Origin: Saccharum officinarum | Lineage: Eukaryota > Streptophyta > Magnoliopsida > Poales > Poaceae | Assembly: GCA_020631735.1 (NCBI GenBank) | Contig: CM036159.1 | Coordinates: forward strand, 99,521,670 to 99,585,669 | Length of the DNA stretch: 64,000 bases | Direction: 5' to 3' | In this document: piece after piece, positions 35,478 to 46,239 of the stretch | Position numbering within the stretch: the first letter of the stretch is position 1 | Layout of the letters: each line of letters starts with the position of its first letter | Translations under genes and position numbers: made by a program | The notes under the pieces: model-generated | What the model saw: only the letters and a program-made list of their open reading frames with translations | What the model was told of the DNA's origin: nothing | Database searches by the model: none

Positions 35478-36080
35478 TTTGCCGAGGGTTGCTCTCGGCA
35501 AAGGCTGCCTTTGCCGAGTGCAACGGTCGGACAGCTTTGCCGAGCGCAATGACCGTTGCACTCGGCAAAGGATAGGCTTTGCCGAGAGCCTGGCCATACT
35601 TGCTCTCGGCAAAGAGTTTTTTTAAAAAAAAAGAAAATATTTTGCCGAGAGCCAGGACAGCAAGACTCTCGGCAGAGATTTTTTTTTAAAAAAAAAGGAA
35701 AATGTTTGCCGAGAGCCTGGCCAGACTGACTCTCGGCAGAGATTTTTTTTTTAAAAAAGGAAAATGTTTGCTGAGAGCCTGGCCAGACTGGCTCTCGGCA
35801 AAGAGTTTTTCAAAAAAAAAAAGAAAACTCTTTGCCGAGAGCCAGCCAAATGGGCTCTCGGCAAATAAGGCGGGCCCGTTAACGGCGTCTTTTCTTTGCC
35901 GAGAGCCGACCTGGCTCTCGGCAAAGCCTTTATCGAGAGCCCGATAAACGGCTCTCGGCAAAGAAGGCTTTGTTGATCGGGTTTTTGCCGAGACAGCTTT
36001 GCCGAGAGCTGCTCTCGACAAAGCTTTTGCCGAGGGTCTGAGAGGCTTTGCCGAGAGCCTGGGGCCCTCGGCAAAGCCGC
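35478..36080. repeat. Right subterminal repeats of the CACTA element
   Basis: More than twenty TTTGCCGAGAGC-type motifs in both orientations, many as inverted pairs separated by A/T spacers, ending next to the right terminus. These are the expected TNPA binding sites for the superfamily. Confidence 0.92.
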
Positions 36081-36097
36081 CGGCTCCAGTAGTGCTT

Positions 36098-36807
36098 GGG
36101 CCCGAGATGTTCTAGTAGGAATGTATATTTAACTTTTTTTTAATACGATGCATGTTGTTTGATTATTGGTGTGTACTATGTGCCTGTGGACTTGTGATGC
36201 CGTATTGTTCTCTTGTTTCTTTGTGCGAGTTGAAAAATAAGCTATCTTTCTCGCGTGAAAAAGGAACGATGAGACATCTCTGTTTTACGAAAAGGTTTAT
36301 AGTTGCAGGATGGATCAAGCAAAGTCGTGGACTTTGATGCCCGTAAGACCATGAGATCTTAAGCAAGGCGAGGTCAAACTGATAGGCCGTAGCCTCATTA
36401 TTAAGAAAGGTAACCAAAGTTGTGGATGGTAATCTTAAGCAAGGGGAAGTCACACTTAACATAACATAGTAAGACAATTTTAATTTATGATAGTATATTG
36501 ATTGTTTCAGTTTTACATTATGGCTATCCTACTCCTACAGTTTGATGACCTGATTTGAATGTGCAGTTTCAACAATCTAATGTTAGCAAATATAGCTAGC
36601 TTGCAGCCAAAAAATCATTTCATTGTTGATTGCCATAAAAATGTTATCTTCATGGTGTGGCCATTCAAATTCAAGAAAAAATTTATCACACGTACTATTA
36701 GAAGAAAAAGCTTATTCGACAAAGTAAAAGAAGCACGACACGTCCGGTCACCATAGCACATGGGCTACGGCGGCAACTCAACTCGTACCGTCGTACGACA
36801 CGACGAA
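36098..36807. other. Intergenic and TMN 3' flank, no gene seen
   Basis: A/T-rich sequence with a near-duplicate of ATCTTAAGCAAGG (36355 and 36430). The TMN stop codon is at 36808-36810; sequence just left of it is its 3' UTR. Confidence 0.4.
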
Positions 36808-38917
36808 TCAGTCCAGCTTGACGGTGGAGAATAGGTAGTGGACGAAGCAGAAGGACGCGCCGAGTCCGACAGCGCCGGTGGCGAGCATGACGGCGAGAGC
36901 CATGAGCAAGGAGTAGCCAACGTAGAGCGCGGCAGAGACGGGCCCGGCGAGGCTGTGCAGCTCGAACACCAGGTAGTAGACAGCGTAGCCCAGGGTGTAG
37001 AGCGCAACGGAGCCGGAGGCGAAGAAGGCGCGCCACCACCACCTCCAGTCCTCCACGCACAGGCCCATGTACGTGAGCACCACCGACACCTCGGCGCACA
37101 CCGTCACCAGCAGCGCCAGCACCACCAGCAGGAACCCGAACACGTAGTAGACGCGGCCCAGCCACAGGCTCGACATGATGAAGAAGAGCTCGATGAACAG
37201 CGTCCCGAACGGCAGGGTCCCGGCCACCGCCACGAACAACCACGGCGAGCACTGTGCCGCCGGCACCTGCCATGCATCATAATTTTGGGCGTTTGGCAAT
37301 GTCAGCAGTAACATGCATACCCATGCATGCTCTTCAATCAAAGAAGAAAGAACGAAGGTTAATTACCTGGCGGGCGACCTTGTTGGTCTTGACAGGAAAC
37401 TCGATGTGGCGAACGCGGGAGGCGAGGAGGCCGCCGGCAAGGGTGAGGGGCACGGAGACGAAGAACCACAGGAGGAGGATGACGACGAACAGCAGGAACG
37501 GCACGGCTCCGGTGCTTCCGTTGTACCAGAGCACGCAGTTGAGCACGGTGAACACGGCGAACCCGATGCCCGGGAAGGCGAACGACGCGCGCCACGCCAC
37601 GGACTTCCACCCGGCGGTGTCGCCCTGCCGAACCGTCTTCCAGAGACTTACGGCCGTGTACCCGGCGGCCACGCCTAGGACGAGGTAGAAGCACAGCATG
37701 CCCGTGACCAGCGCGCCGCGGCACGCGGGCGACATGAACCCGAGCGCGGCGAAGACGATGGTGACCACGCCCATACCTAGGATGCGCACGCCATCGCCGA
37801 CGAGAACGCAGAGGAGCACCGGGTGGCTGGGCTCCCGGAACACGTCGCCGGCCACGAGCTTCCACCCGGCTAGCTCGTCCGCGTGCGCCCCGGACTCGCT
37901 GCCGCCGAGCTCCTCGTACTGCGCGAGGTCGCGCCGCACGGTGCGCAGCAGGATGACGAGCACGATCGCGGCCAGGAACGAGACCACCACGATGGAGTTG
38001 AGGATGGAGAACCAGTGCACCTTGGCACCGCCCATCTCGAGGTACACGTCCCAGCGCGACGGCCACTCGATGCTGCTCTCCACGAAGGCCACCTCGTAGG
38101 AGAAGACCAGCGGCCTGTTGTCCTGCACGCGCATGCTCACCACCGAAGGGTCGCAGCCGGCGGCTGCCTTCGACGTGATCTCGTCGTACATGCTCTTGTT
38201 CTTGATAGCCGCCGCGTCGTGCTCCACGCTGCACGGGACGACCTCGAACCCGACGACCGTGTAGCCGCTGCCCTCCTTGCCGCCGGTGAAGCTGAGCAGA
38301 TCGGCCCCGTCGGCGGTCGCCATCAAGGTCTCCACCCTGGTGGTGGTGTTCTGCTTGTTCACCAGCACGGTGAGCTTTATGTGGTTGTACACGTAGTACT
38401 CGCCGTCGTCGGCGCGAACACCGACTGGGAAGCCGGTGGACCGGAGGAGCACGTCGGGCGCGACCGGGTTCTTCACGTAGCGCATGACAGGGAGGGTGTC
38501 GAGGAGGAGGTTGACCTGGTAGGCGTCATCGATGCGGGACTTGATGAGCTCGGCGGTGCCGGGGGACAGCGGGTTGGTGCGGCAGAGGAACAAGGGCGTG
38601 GCGGTGTTGTTGAGCATGGAGAAGCGGTACGGCGACGTCTCGATGCGGTCGCCGAGGAGGAGCTCGCCGAGGCTCTCGGCGGCGTGCCGGGCGCCGTGTT
38701 GCGGGGCGCAGAAGGGAAGGGAGTAGTAAGGGTAGGGGAGCTTGGAGGACGGCGAGGTCAGGGAGTTCACCTTGGCGGCAAGGGTGTCGCCGGGGCGGTA
38801 CCGCTGAGGATAGCTACCCGGGAGGTAGAATGCGGCGGCCGGACAGTGGCCAGAATGGATGAAGAGAATGAGTAGGAAGGCAGAGATGGTGGTGGTGGAC
38901 GCGCAGAGAGAAGCCAT
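36808..38917 (-). CDS. Transmembrane nine superfamily (EMP70) protein
   Basis: Two exons, 38917-37367 and 37266-36808 (GT-AG intron of 100 bp), give 669 aa, the usual TMN length. Residues 1-28 form a signal peptide (LLILFI core). Residues about 29-300 are the lumenal domain, starting with the family motif FYLPGSYP and KVNSLTS and including YYSLPFC. From about residue 302 there are nine hydrophobic segments. The chain ends FSTVKLD, matching the C-terminal KXD/E signal that binds COPI and keeps EMP70/TMN proteins in the Golgi. FYLPGSYP places it nearer the TMN8-TMN12 plant group than the short-loop TMN1 group, though I cannot assign the exact paralogue. Role by family: endomembrane/Golgi trafficking and sorting of membrane proteins. 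No damage is visible. A copy of its 5' end is at 44166-44503. Confidence 0.95.
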
Positions 38918-39261
38918 GTCTGTGGACTGTGGCCTTCCACTTCCAGGTGGAGGACAGTAGGAAGCGATCGAGCTGATGGACTGGAAGGCGATCAGCTGAA
39001 TGTGTTCTGCATTGCATGCTGTTCTTATGATGAGTATTAGTGCTTTGATTATGAACCAAGAAAAGTGAAGACGATTTAATGCAGCTCAACTCAAAGTGCT
39101 CAGTAGTCAACTGAGACTCTCTGAGCACTTTGGTACCGATTGGGTCAGCTGCACTAGGGTGGAGTACTGGAGTAGTGGAGTTGGATAGGCCAACACTTTG
39201 GTAAAGTTTAAGCAATTGAATAAGAGAAACCACTGAAGGGTCCAGAAGATTTGAAGTTCTT
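38918..39261 (-). promoter_or_regulatory. Probable TMN promoter and 5' leader
   Basis: Upstream of the TMN start codon. The part to about 39124 is repeated beside the displaced first-exon copy at 44285-44503 with high identity. No classic TATA box was identified by eye. Confidence 0.4.
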
Positions 39262-39272
39262 GAAATGTTAAG

Positions 39273-39321
39273 TCCTCTTAATGAAAAACGGGTGAATGGC
39301 CCGATCGAGAAAAAAAAAGAA
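39273..39321 (+). mobile_element. 49-bp LINE-tail insertion
   Basis: Flanked by exact 11-bp repeats GAAATGTTAAG (39262-39272 and 39322-39332). The insert is TCCTCTTAATGAAAAACGGG...CGATCGAGAAAAAAAA, which resembles the 3' end of plant L1-type LINEs (CTTAATGA...TCGAGAAAA). It is a reverse-transcription event that copied only the last ~50 bases. Confidence 0.85.
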
Positions 39322-39332
39322 GAAATGTTAAG

Positions 39333-40534
39333 CCGTGAACCTACATAGCAGTGTACTATAGATTAGTGTGGCATGATTATATAAAGAATCGCAATTGCAG
39401 CTAGGATTGCACTAGACAAGGACAGTTTGGTGTCTGGTTCAACCCGTTGACTACTTCATACAGATAAAAACCTGTGTTTTAGTAACAGGTGTAGCATGTC
39501 TCGAGCAGTAGTATCCAGTGTTTCAGAGTAGGATAGGATCATAGGAAGCTGATGGTTTGCAGCGAGGTATTTCTGTTACAAACGGCCTTAAAAATGACAC
39601 AATGCCATTGGTAATGTTTGATCTTGGATGAGCATTTTACTGCCACTATCTTGTCGCTAGATTTTATACTTTTGCATACTGGTCACCCAGTACATGTACT
39701 ATATTGTTATCTTTTTTGTTGTATCCGCAGACACTCCTGTGGGTTATTTGTGCTCAAGTATATGGAGCTCTAGAATGGAAGAAGGCCAGTACCAGATTTC
39801 ACACAGGTCAGCCAATAGCCCAACATGTACATTAACTTAACATTCATTGTACTTAAGTGATTATGGGAGTAGTGATGATGGAATTGTTAATCAGGAGGAC
39901 ATTCACATCTTTCAAATGAAAATGATTGCAAACCCACAAATCATATAGAAGAATCCAAAGAAGCTGTAGCATCATGGAAGCATGAAACCCTCTGAAAAAA
40001 ATAGATATTCATTTTGGTCACATTGCTGTTTGTTTGGTGCGATTCGGATTGTCAGTGAAACTATGTTCTTTTAAGTTCATTTGTTAGCTTCAAAAGTTTG
40101 TTTAGCTTTAGTTCAATGTTCAGACTCATCATATGACATGTTTGGTTCAGAATTGAGATTGGGTTGAGTGGTTTGTTTAGTTTTAGTTGGAACTCCATGT
40201 TGCTGCTATTTGCACTTTCCAATTCAGTCATGAAATTCTTTATTGGGGTATCACAATGTGCTTTTGGTTGTGAACTTGATGAATGATGAGTTGCAGGATA
40301 AAAAAAAACCCCTCCTTTTGTCCTGCAAATGCTTCTACCCAATTCGGTGAATGCTGATACACAACTGGGTGCAGAATCAGAATGTGCTCACAAGAAATTC
40401 ACCATATTCAATTTATGTGGGCTCCCCTGGACCCAGTTTTTGGGTAAAAATGCTACACTGCAATAGAATCACAATGACACGTATTTGATGGACTTGAGAG
40501 CTACATGTGAGATGCCATGAGCAATAGTTAAGGT
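39333..40534. other. Intergenic, no gene seen
   Basis: A/T-rich; short frames only. A minus-strand 93-codon frame at 40061-40342 has no recognisable domain. Confidence 0.35.
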
Positions 40535-40549
40535 CTTCTACATGTACTT

Positions 40550-40599
40550 TTTTTCCTCGAACACACAGGTGAGGTCCACATCATTATACTAAAGAGAGG
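40550..40599 (-). mobile_element. 50-bp LINE-tail insertion
   Basis: Flanked by exact 15-bp repeats CTTCTACATGTACTT (40535-40549 and 40600-40614). On the minus strand the insert ends TGTGTTCGAGGAAAAAA. It lies in what was the 3' UTR of the Zim17 pseudogene. Confidence 0.87.
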
Positions 40600-40977
40600 C
40601 TTCTACATGTACTTACTAGGCCAAATGCTACCATATTAGGAGGATGCTTAATTTTGTTCAGAAGGCTCCTTAGAACTGAGTTGAGACCCAGCCAAGTCAT
40701 CCAAAGTAAAGTTGAGAGTATCCGTTGAACCTTTCTTCACCTCCTCTCCTTAGGCCGCTAGGAAGTCCTCGATGCTCCCTGGCTCCCCAAACCATCCAAG
40801 CCTATCTGCTATGAGGTGGAGATTGTTGCAGCCACCGCACCGTGCAACCACATCTCCATTCTGGTACGAGTCCTTGCTAGCCATCTTCATAGATCTGGTC
40901 TTCCACACATTGCATGTAAAGATCACGGCGAGGTCATGTCTGGGTGAGATCTATAGGTTGGAGGTGTCCCTGACTTT

Positions 40978-43666
40978 TTTTCGAGAACGTGCTATAGCAC
41001 GTATTTCATTAAGCAGAATAAATGAGTTTTGTTACAGACAGAGTGAACTTACGGTAATCCGAAGATTACCGAAAATCGTACTCCACACCCTTACGACACT
41101 CGCACGAGATTGTAATTACATAAAACTATAACGACAAAGGTGCTGGTGCCGATGGGCTAGTTGTCCTCGTCGTCCAACCCGATCATGTTCAGCTCCATGG
41201 CCACTGGGTTGAACTCCCCACCAAGAAGAAGCTGTAGCGCGTCATGGGTGGAGTCTGAAAGCGGCTCCCGGAAGACGGCCTTATACTTGCGCACCGTGTC
41301 GGAGCCAACATTGGGGGACGAAGTCTCTAATCCTAGCTTGTTCATGAGAACACGCTGAGCCTGTTTGGTGGTGTCTGCCTCGCGCGGTTGGGCGGCAATG
41401 CGCTGACTACGCCGCAACGCAGCAATTGGAGCCGGCGTTCGAGGTCTGCGCAACCTCGGCGGCCCATGGATGAGGGGCGTCTGCAAAGGAAGACAGAGCC
41501 GCTCCTCCAAACTCTCCTCAATCGACAACGCGGCCGCAGCGACATCCGGCATGGCTGGAGGGGATCTCCCTGCCAATACCGCTGTCGAGGATGTTTCTCC
41601 CGAGCCACATACGTCAGGGCCTGAAAGGCAGAGATCCATTGCCAAGGCCGTCTCCGACACGACAAGAGCCGCGTCGCCAGCCTCGACGTCAAGCCGACCT
41701 GTGTCGTTGACGTGCGACGAGGGGGCCTCAGCCTCCACCCCCGACGCCTCAGCATCCGCAAAGTTGAGGTGAACCATCAGTGATGACGAACGGGCGTCCA
41801 CCAACCTAGCCTTAGCCCCCAGAGGGGCCGCAGGCGGAGTAGACAGGCACCCAAGCGCCGAAGCACCCACCGATCGCTTGGCGACAAGAGAGGCAGCGAG
41901 CTCAAGTGAGGCAACGAGTTCATCGAGCATCGGGTCAACCCAAGCGGGAGGCCCAGTGCCCTCGCACAGCGCCCCAGCGAGCGGATCGGGCTCATGGGGG
42001 CAGGAAGCGACAGTAGAAGAGGCCAGACCGAAGGCATCAGTAGGAGAAGATGGCAACCTCTCCTGGTCGGCTGGCGCGCCTGAGCCGAAGTCCTTTGGTC
42101 TCGCCCTGTGCCGCCGACGCCGTCGCCGTCCCCCACTGCCCTCCACAGCCCCCGCTGCAGCAGCCCCAACACTGCCGCGCGGCGCGTGTTGGGAGGCCAT
42201 GGGGGTGTCGCGGGCAGAGTGACGTGCCAGGCTGGTGCCCGCCGCAGAGGTCGGAGCAGCCCAACGCCTACAGTCCTTGGCGTGGTGCCCAAATCCGCGA
42301 CACCGTAGACAACGACACGGCAGCCGGCAAGTCACTACTCGATGCGAGTAGGAGAGGCATCTGAAGCATCTGCCAAGGAGCTCAGCCGGGATCTTCTTGA
42401 CCTGTGAAAGCTGCTTCTGGCTGTGGCGAGGCACCGTCGAGGCAGCAACAGACCCTACCCCCAGCAGGGGGAGGATCTCACGCCAACCCTCGCTGTCGGG
42501 GGCGGAGACCCGTCCACGGCGGCCAAGGCGTTGGTGGGCAGGGACACGGCCATCCACTGGCCGAACCGGCAAGCCGTGCACAAGCTGTGAGCGCTGGTGC
42601 ACCGGGATCCCTGCCGCTTGCCGCGGACCAAGTTGACGCTGTGTAGGCACTCGCACGGCCCGCGGCCGCGGTGTCCCATGGCCGTCAGGCACCTAGGTCC
42701 TGCGCCGATGACGCCGCTTCCTCCCGGCAGGCACCGGGTGGGTTCCCTTCACGGCGGCAACGTGTTGTGCCGCGTTCATAGCTCCAACCGGCGGCGAAGG
42801 TGAGGTCAGGAGCGCCTTGCGAGCGACGTCCAGGTACGACGGGCGCATGACTGTAGGAGCGAGTTCATCATCGGAACTGCCCGTGCCGGAGTCTTCCTCC
42901 CAACGCCGAAACTTACTCCTTCCAGCCGGCGTACGAGAAGGGAAGAAGGGGAGGGCATGCGGGGAGCGGGAGGACGGCGAGGAACTGCCGAGGCGTATGA
43001 CAGCCACCTCCACGTCCTCGTCCTCCAGGACATCCTCGACGACGACGAGCCCCTCGTCCACCGTCGTCCCACCAGTAGCAGGCACCAGCGGGGCGGCAAT
43101 GACTTTGGGCCCGGCGGTGGCGGCCGCGACGGCAGCGCCCGGCCCGACCTCCAACAGCTGCTCCACCGCCATGGGAGTAGGGTGGGGCGCGGCGGCGCAC
43201 CCAAGCCCTGACGCGGTGGGCGTGGCGCGGACAGTCGCAGTGGGGAGAGGGGCTGTGCAGCCCAAAACGGGGGAGACGGTGGAGGCTGCAAAGGGAGAGA
43301 GGGAGGAGGCCGCTACATCCCTGGAGGCAGCGCCGGTTTGGGTGGCCGTCGGCGCCAGGGTGACGGCCGGCGGGCAGAGAGACCCCGCGAGCTCGACAAG
43401 GAGAGCCGGGGCGGTCGCCACTTCCCCCAGAAACGGTAGATCCGGCCGTGGGTGGCTCGGATCTGTGCCTGGGAGGGGTGGATTTGGGGCTGGGAGTTGG
43501 ATCGATGGAGTGGGTGTGGAGTCGTCGGCGCCGCCAGGGGCAGGGGGCGGGTCAGGAGGGCAAAGCTCGTGCTTCATCGGTCATCCGATCGCGAAGTGTT
43601 CTTATTCATTCAGAGAATGCCAATCTATCAGCAGGGCGTGATATATCGGCATACCGCAATGATGCC
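40978..43666 (-). mobile_element. Complete LINE-like element lacking reverse transcriptase, 2.69 kb
   Basis: Flanked by an exact 14-bp target duplication GTGTCCCTGACTTT (40964-40977 and 43667-43680). On the minus strand it starts CGGCATCATTGCGGTATGCC, carries one long frame, and ends TTAATGAAATACGTGCTATA, GCACGTTCTCG and an A-run. The terminal hairpin ACGTGC/GCACGT before TCTCGAAAA is typical of plant L1-type LINE 3' ends. Only an ORF1-type protein is present; there is no endonuclease or reverse transcriptase. It sits in the Zim17 pseudogene. Confidence 0.9.
41157..43577 (-). pseudogene. LINE ORF1-type zinc-knuckle protein with one amber stop
   Basis: From the ATG at 43577 the frame is open for 294 codons, meets TAG at 42695-42693, and continues in the same frame for 511 more codons to the stop at 41159-41157. 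The second half contains two CX2CX4HX4C knuckles, CFRCLSYSHRVVTC and CLRCRGFGHHAKDC (42270-42368), typical of the RNA-binding ORF1 protein of plant LINEs. The rest is Ala/Pro/Ser-rich. Either the TAG is a nonsense mutation in a young copy, or it is read through; only relatives can tell. Confidence 0.8.
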
Positions 43667-44165
43667 GTGTCCCTGACTTTGAAGCTAGACTCCGATGTCA
43701 GGACTGAAGCCAGCGCGGGAGTTGTTTTGGAATCATGTTGGTCCTGGGTATCTGTTGCAATATTGCTCACTCCGGTAACTGTTAAGAGGGACCTTAGCCC
43801 CAGAGTTGCGGGTGGAGGAAATGAGAATCCAGCAATGACAGGAGTTTCCAGGTCAATGCTCAACTAATCTGCTTTGCAAAATTGCAAAATAGCTATGGTA
43901 CACTCAAGGATGAAGCAGTAACCACAAATAGACATTTGTGCTCCCATGTCACAACTAGGGAGTCAGTTTATTATTGTACCAATTATCGTTAGCTCTTTGT
44001 GAAAGTAGGGTAGTAGCAACCAACATAGGGATTAGGGAGCACAGAGTAGAAACTTGTAAAGCATGAATTGGACACAGCATGCATTCTTAAGTAAACCAGC
44101 CCTGAATACATGGCGCACAAAACATTCAGTCACAAATTCAAACCAATGAAACCTTAGCTTGTGCT

Positions 44166-44503
44166 TACTGCTAAGGATAGCTACCCGGGAGGTAGAATGC
44201 AGCGGCCGGAGAGTGGCCGGAATGGATGAAGAGTATGAGTAGGAAGGCAAAGATGGTGGTGGTGGACGCGCAGAGAGAAGCCATGGCTGTGGCCTATATG
44301 GCCTTTCCACTTCCAGGTGGAGGACAAGAGGAAACGATCGAGCTACTGGACTGGAAGGCGATCAGCTGAATGTGTTCTGCAATGCATGGTGTTCTTATGA
44401 TGACTAGTGCTTTCATTATGAACCAAGAAAACTAGAAAAGTGCGCAAAATTTAATGCAGCTCAACTCAAAGTGCTCAGTAGGCAACTGATAAGACTCTCT
44501 GAA
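44166..44503 (-). pseudogene. Displaced copy of the TMN promoter and signal-peptide exon
   Basis: Near-identical to 38798-39124. It includes the upstream region, an ATG at 44284-44282 and codons for the signal peptide and FYLPGSYP, then TAG at 44173-44171 where TMN has CAG. Homology to TMN ends just after this at a junction that creates a donor-like GTAAGC (complement of 44163-44168). It could encode a 38-residue secreted peptide but nothing more. It lies upstream of, and in the same orientation as, the Zim17 pseudogene. Confidence 0.85.
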
Positions 44504-44924
44504 ACGAATTTAAACATTATATAAATCCTGGGCCGTCGCTCTTAGCCATGCTCATAAATTGAGCTCTTGGCTAATCTATGAGCATCAACATTTGAGTTTG
44601 TGCTCTCATGAGCAACCACACATTTGAGTTCGTGCTCTCATGAGCAATCAGACATTTAAGGACTATAGAAGACATTGACAGAGGCAAAACATCTCCACTC
44701 GCCCATTGCTACAACTTATGCCACCAGCCTTTTAAAATTCTCAGCTTTTCTCATACATCTCCTTACAACTTCACATCACCTTCTTTCTTTCTTGGCTGCA
44801 TTCTTATCCCCACCTGCCTCCTCAACTTTGTCCGAGAATGTAAATTGGGAAGAAAAAAGGAAAATTACTTAGCACAAGTTTTGAAGAACATTTAATGACA
44901 TGTTTTGAGGTAGTATTTACCACT

Positions 44925-45400
44925 TTGTGTTTAGCAAGAAATGACTTCAAATCTTCATGACTGACACAGTAACCCATCAAGCCATTGAATACACCATGGT
45001 ACATACCAACGTAATCAGATTGATCATTTATAATTATGCCTCCAGAAAATCTATTGGTCGCCACCATCCTGTGAACCTCCAGAAACTTTTATGGTGTAAT
45101 CTTTGTTGTTGAGGCTGCTGACGGCGTCATTCGTCCAAACACTGTGAGAGACCTGTCCTAGGGCCAAAGACCTGTACCTCTTTGACGGCCAACCAATGAG
45201 AAAAAACCTTGCTGAGCTCAGTAGGATACAACGGAGACAACTTGATCCAAGGGTGTCCAGCGCTGCATGTTTTTTGCTTTTAAGTTGATCGAGCTCAATT
45301 TCCAAAACTATAAGATCTAGCTTTATGTCCACGACAACAGGCCATGCTGGTGTAGTGCTCGGGCGGAAGGCATCATACGGCTACGCATCTGGACAATCTC
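44925..45400 (-). pseudogene. Trypsin-like protease fragment, frameshifted
   Basis: Minus-strand blocks read PAWPVVVDIKLDLIVLEIEL, FFLIGWPSKRYRSLALGQVS and, in a shifted frame, ATNRFSGGIIINDQSDYVGM followed by YHGVFNGLMGYCVSHEDLKS. An xSGGxxx(N/D) turn followed by a VG(L/M)YHG strand is what the C-terminal part of plant trypsin-like/Deg-type domains looks like. The catalytic Ser position is not clearly preserved and a frameshift lies near 45064. The assignment is by resemblance and is tentative. Confidence 0.4.
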
Positions 45401-46021
45401 AGACTCATGGTGCATATCAAATCAGAATACTCTATTTAAATCTTTGGTGCTTCGGCTAAGCCTGAAGTGAAAACGTCTTATGAGCACACGTTAAGATCGT
45501 TAGTATGTTATCCTTTACTGCTACTATAAACTCCATTAAATACCTTCCTCCTGTACCTGTAAAATATTTTTTTACGAGAACAAAACCTTAAAAAAATTAC
45601 GAAGCATCTTTACTCTAGTGCCTTATGCTCATATGCTGCCTTTATTTGCAGAATTGCGACTATATTAGTTACTTTCCATCCACTACTCCTCACTCATGCT
45701 CGCCGCTGCATCAGCTGCAAATGAGTACAGCCATTAGCCAAACAGGCTCATGTGTAGAGTACTCTGTCAGCTTTGAATCACTTGCGTGAAGAATCAGTAT
45801 CAAGTTTTCAGTGCGACGAACAAACAACAGGCATGATGAACTGTGAAACGGATTGTTTTACCACACAATTATATGCTCCATAGTGCATCAGATAAGTATT
45901 AGCAATATCAATAATTTATCTATTTATATAGTGTAATAGGCAGAGTTGGCGAATTAGCCTCTAGCTTAGTTGACTTGAGTAGCACTCCTCAGATTTTAGG
46001 TTCCATGGGTGTGGTAGGGGG
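45401..46021. other. Intergenic, no gene seen
   Basis: A/T-rich with no recognised exon, RNA or mobile-element boundary. Confidence 0.35.
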
Positions 46022-46231
46022 TTGAGGAGTTAAGATTGCAAAGAATTTTTCTCTGTATTTCTTATGTCTGTTTTTTTTATGCGTTTTAAGAGGCACCATC
46101 ACTAAATTCTAGTTGTGGATAGGGGTTTGAGGAGTTAAGATTGCAAAAAAAAAAAATCTTTGTATTTCCAATGTCTGTTTTTTTCTGCATTTTAAGGAGG
46201 CACCATCACCAAACTCTAGTTGTGGGTTTGT
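46022..46231 (+). repeat. 105-bp tandem duplication
   Basis: TTGAGGAGTTAAGATTGCAA begins copies at 46022 and 46127; both end CTAGTTGTGG. Copies differ in the lengths of internal A and T tracts. Directly upstream of the LINE-like retroposon. Confidence 0.88.
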
Positions 46232-46239
46232 TAGCAACA

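Larger units (their letters stand above)
40648..43863 (-). pseudogene. Zim17/Tim15-type DNL zinc-finger protein, broken by a LINE
   Basis: Reading the minus strand across the LINE gives one frame: SIDLETPVIAGFSFPPP... (from 43863), ...ESSFKVRDT at the insertion point, then SPRHDLAVIFTCN, VARCGGCNNLHLIADRLG, WFGEPGSIEDFLAA and a tail to a stop at 40650-40648. This matches plant mitochondrial DNL-type zinc-finger proteins, co-chaperones that keep mitochondrial Hsp70 soluble. Lesions: TAG at 40951-40953, TAA at 40750-40752, and the second Cys of the first CXXC is Trp (CNVW), so zinc binding is lost. No intron interrupts the ~150 codons, although a CAG/TTAG acceptor-like stretch precedes 43863. 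It may be a processed copy or a relocated last exon. Confidence 0.8.

Noticed and set aside
36838..37311. Antisense frame opposite TMN exon 2 (and 37883-38875 opposite exon 1)
   Set aside because: High-GC third positions of the TMN gene leave the antisense strand open; composition is His/Val/Gly-rich without a domain.
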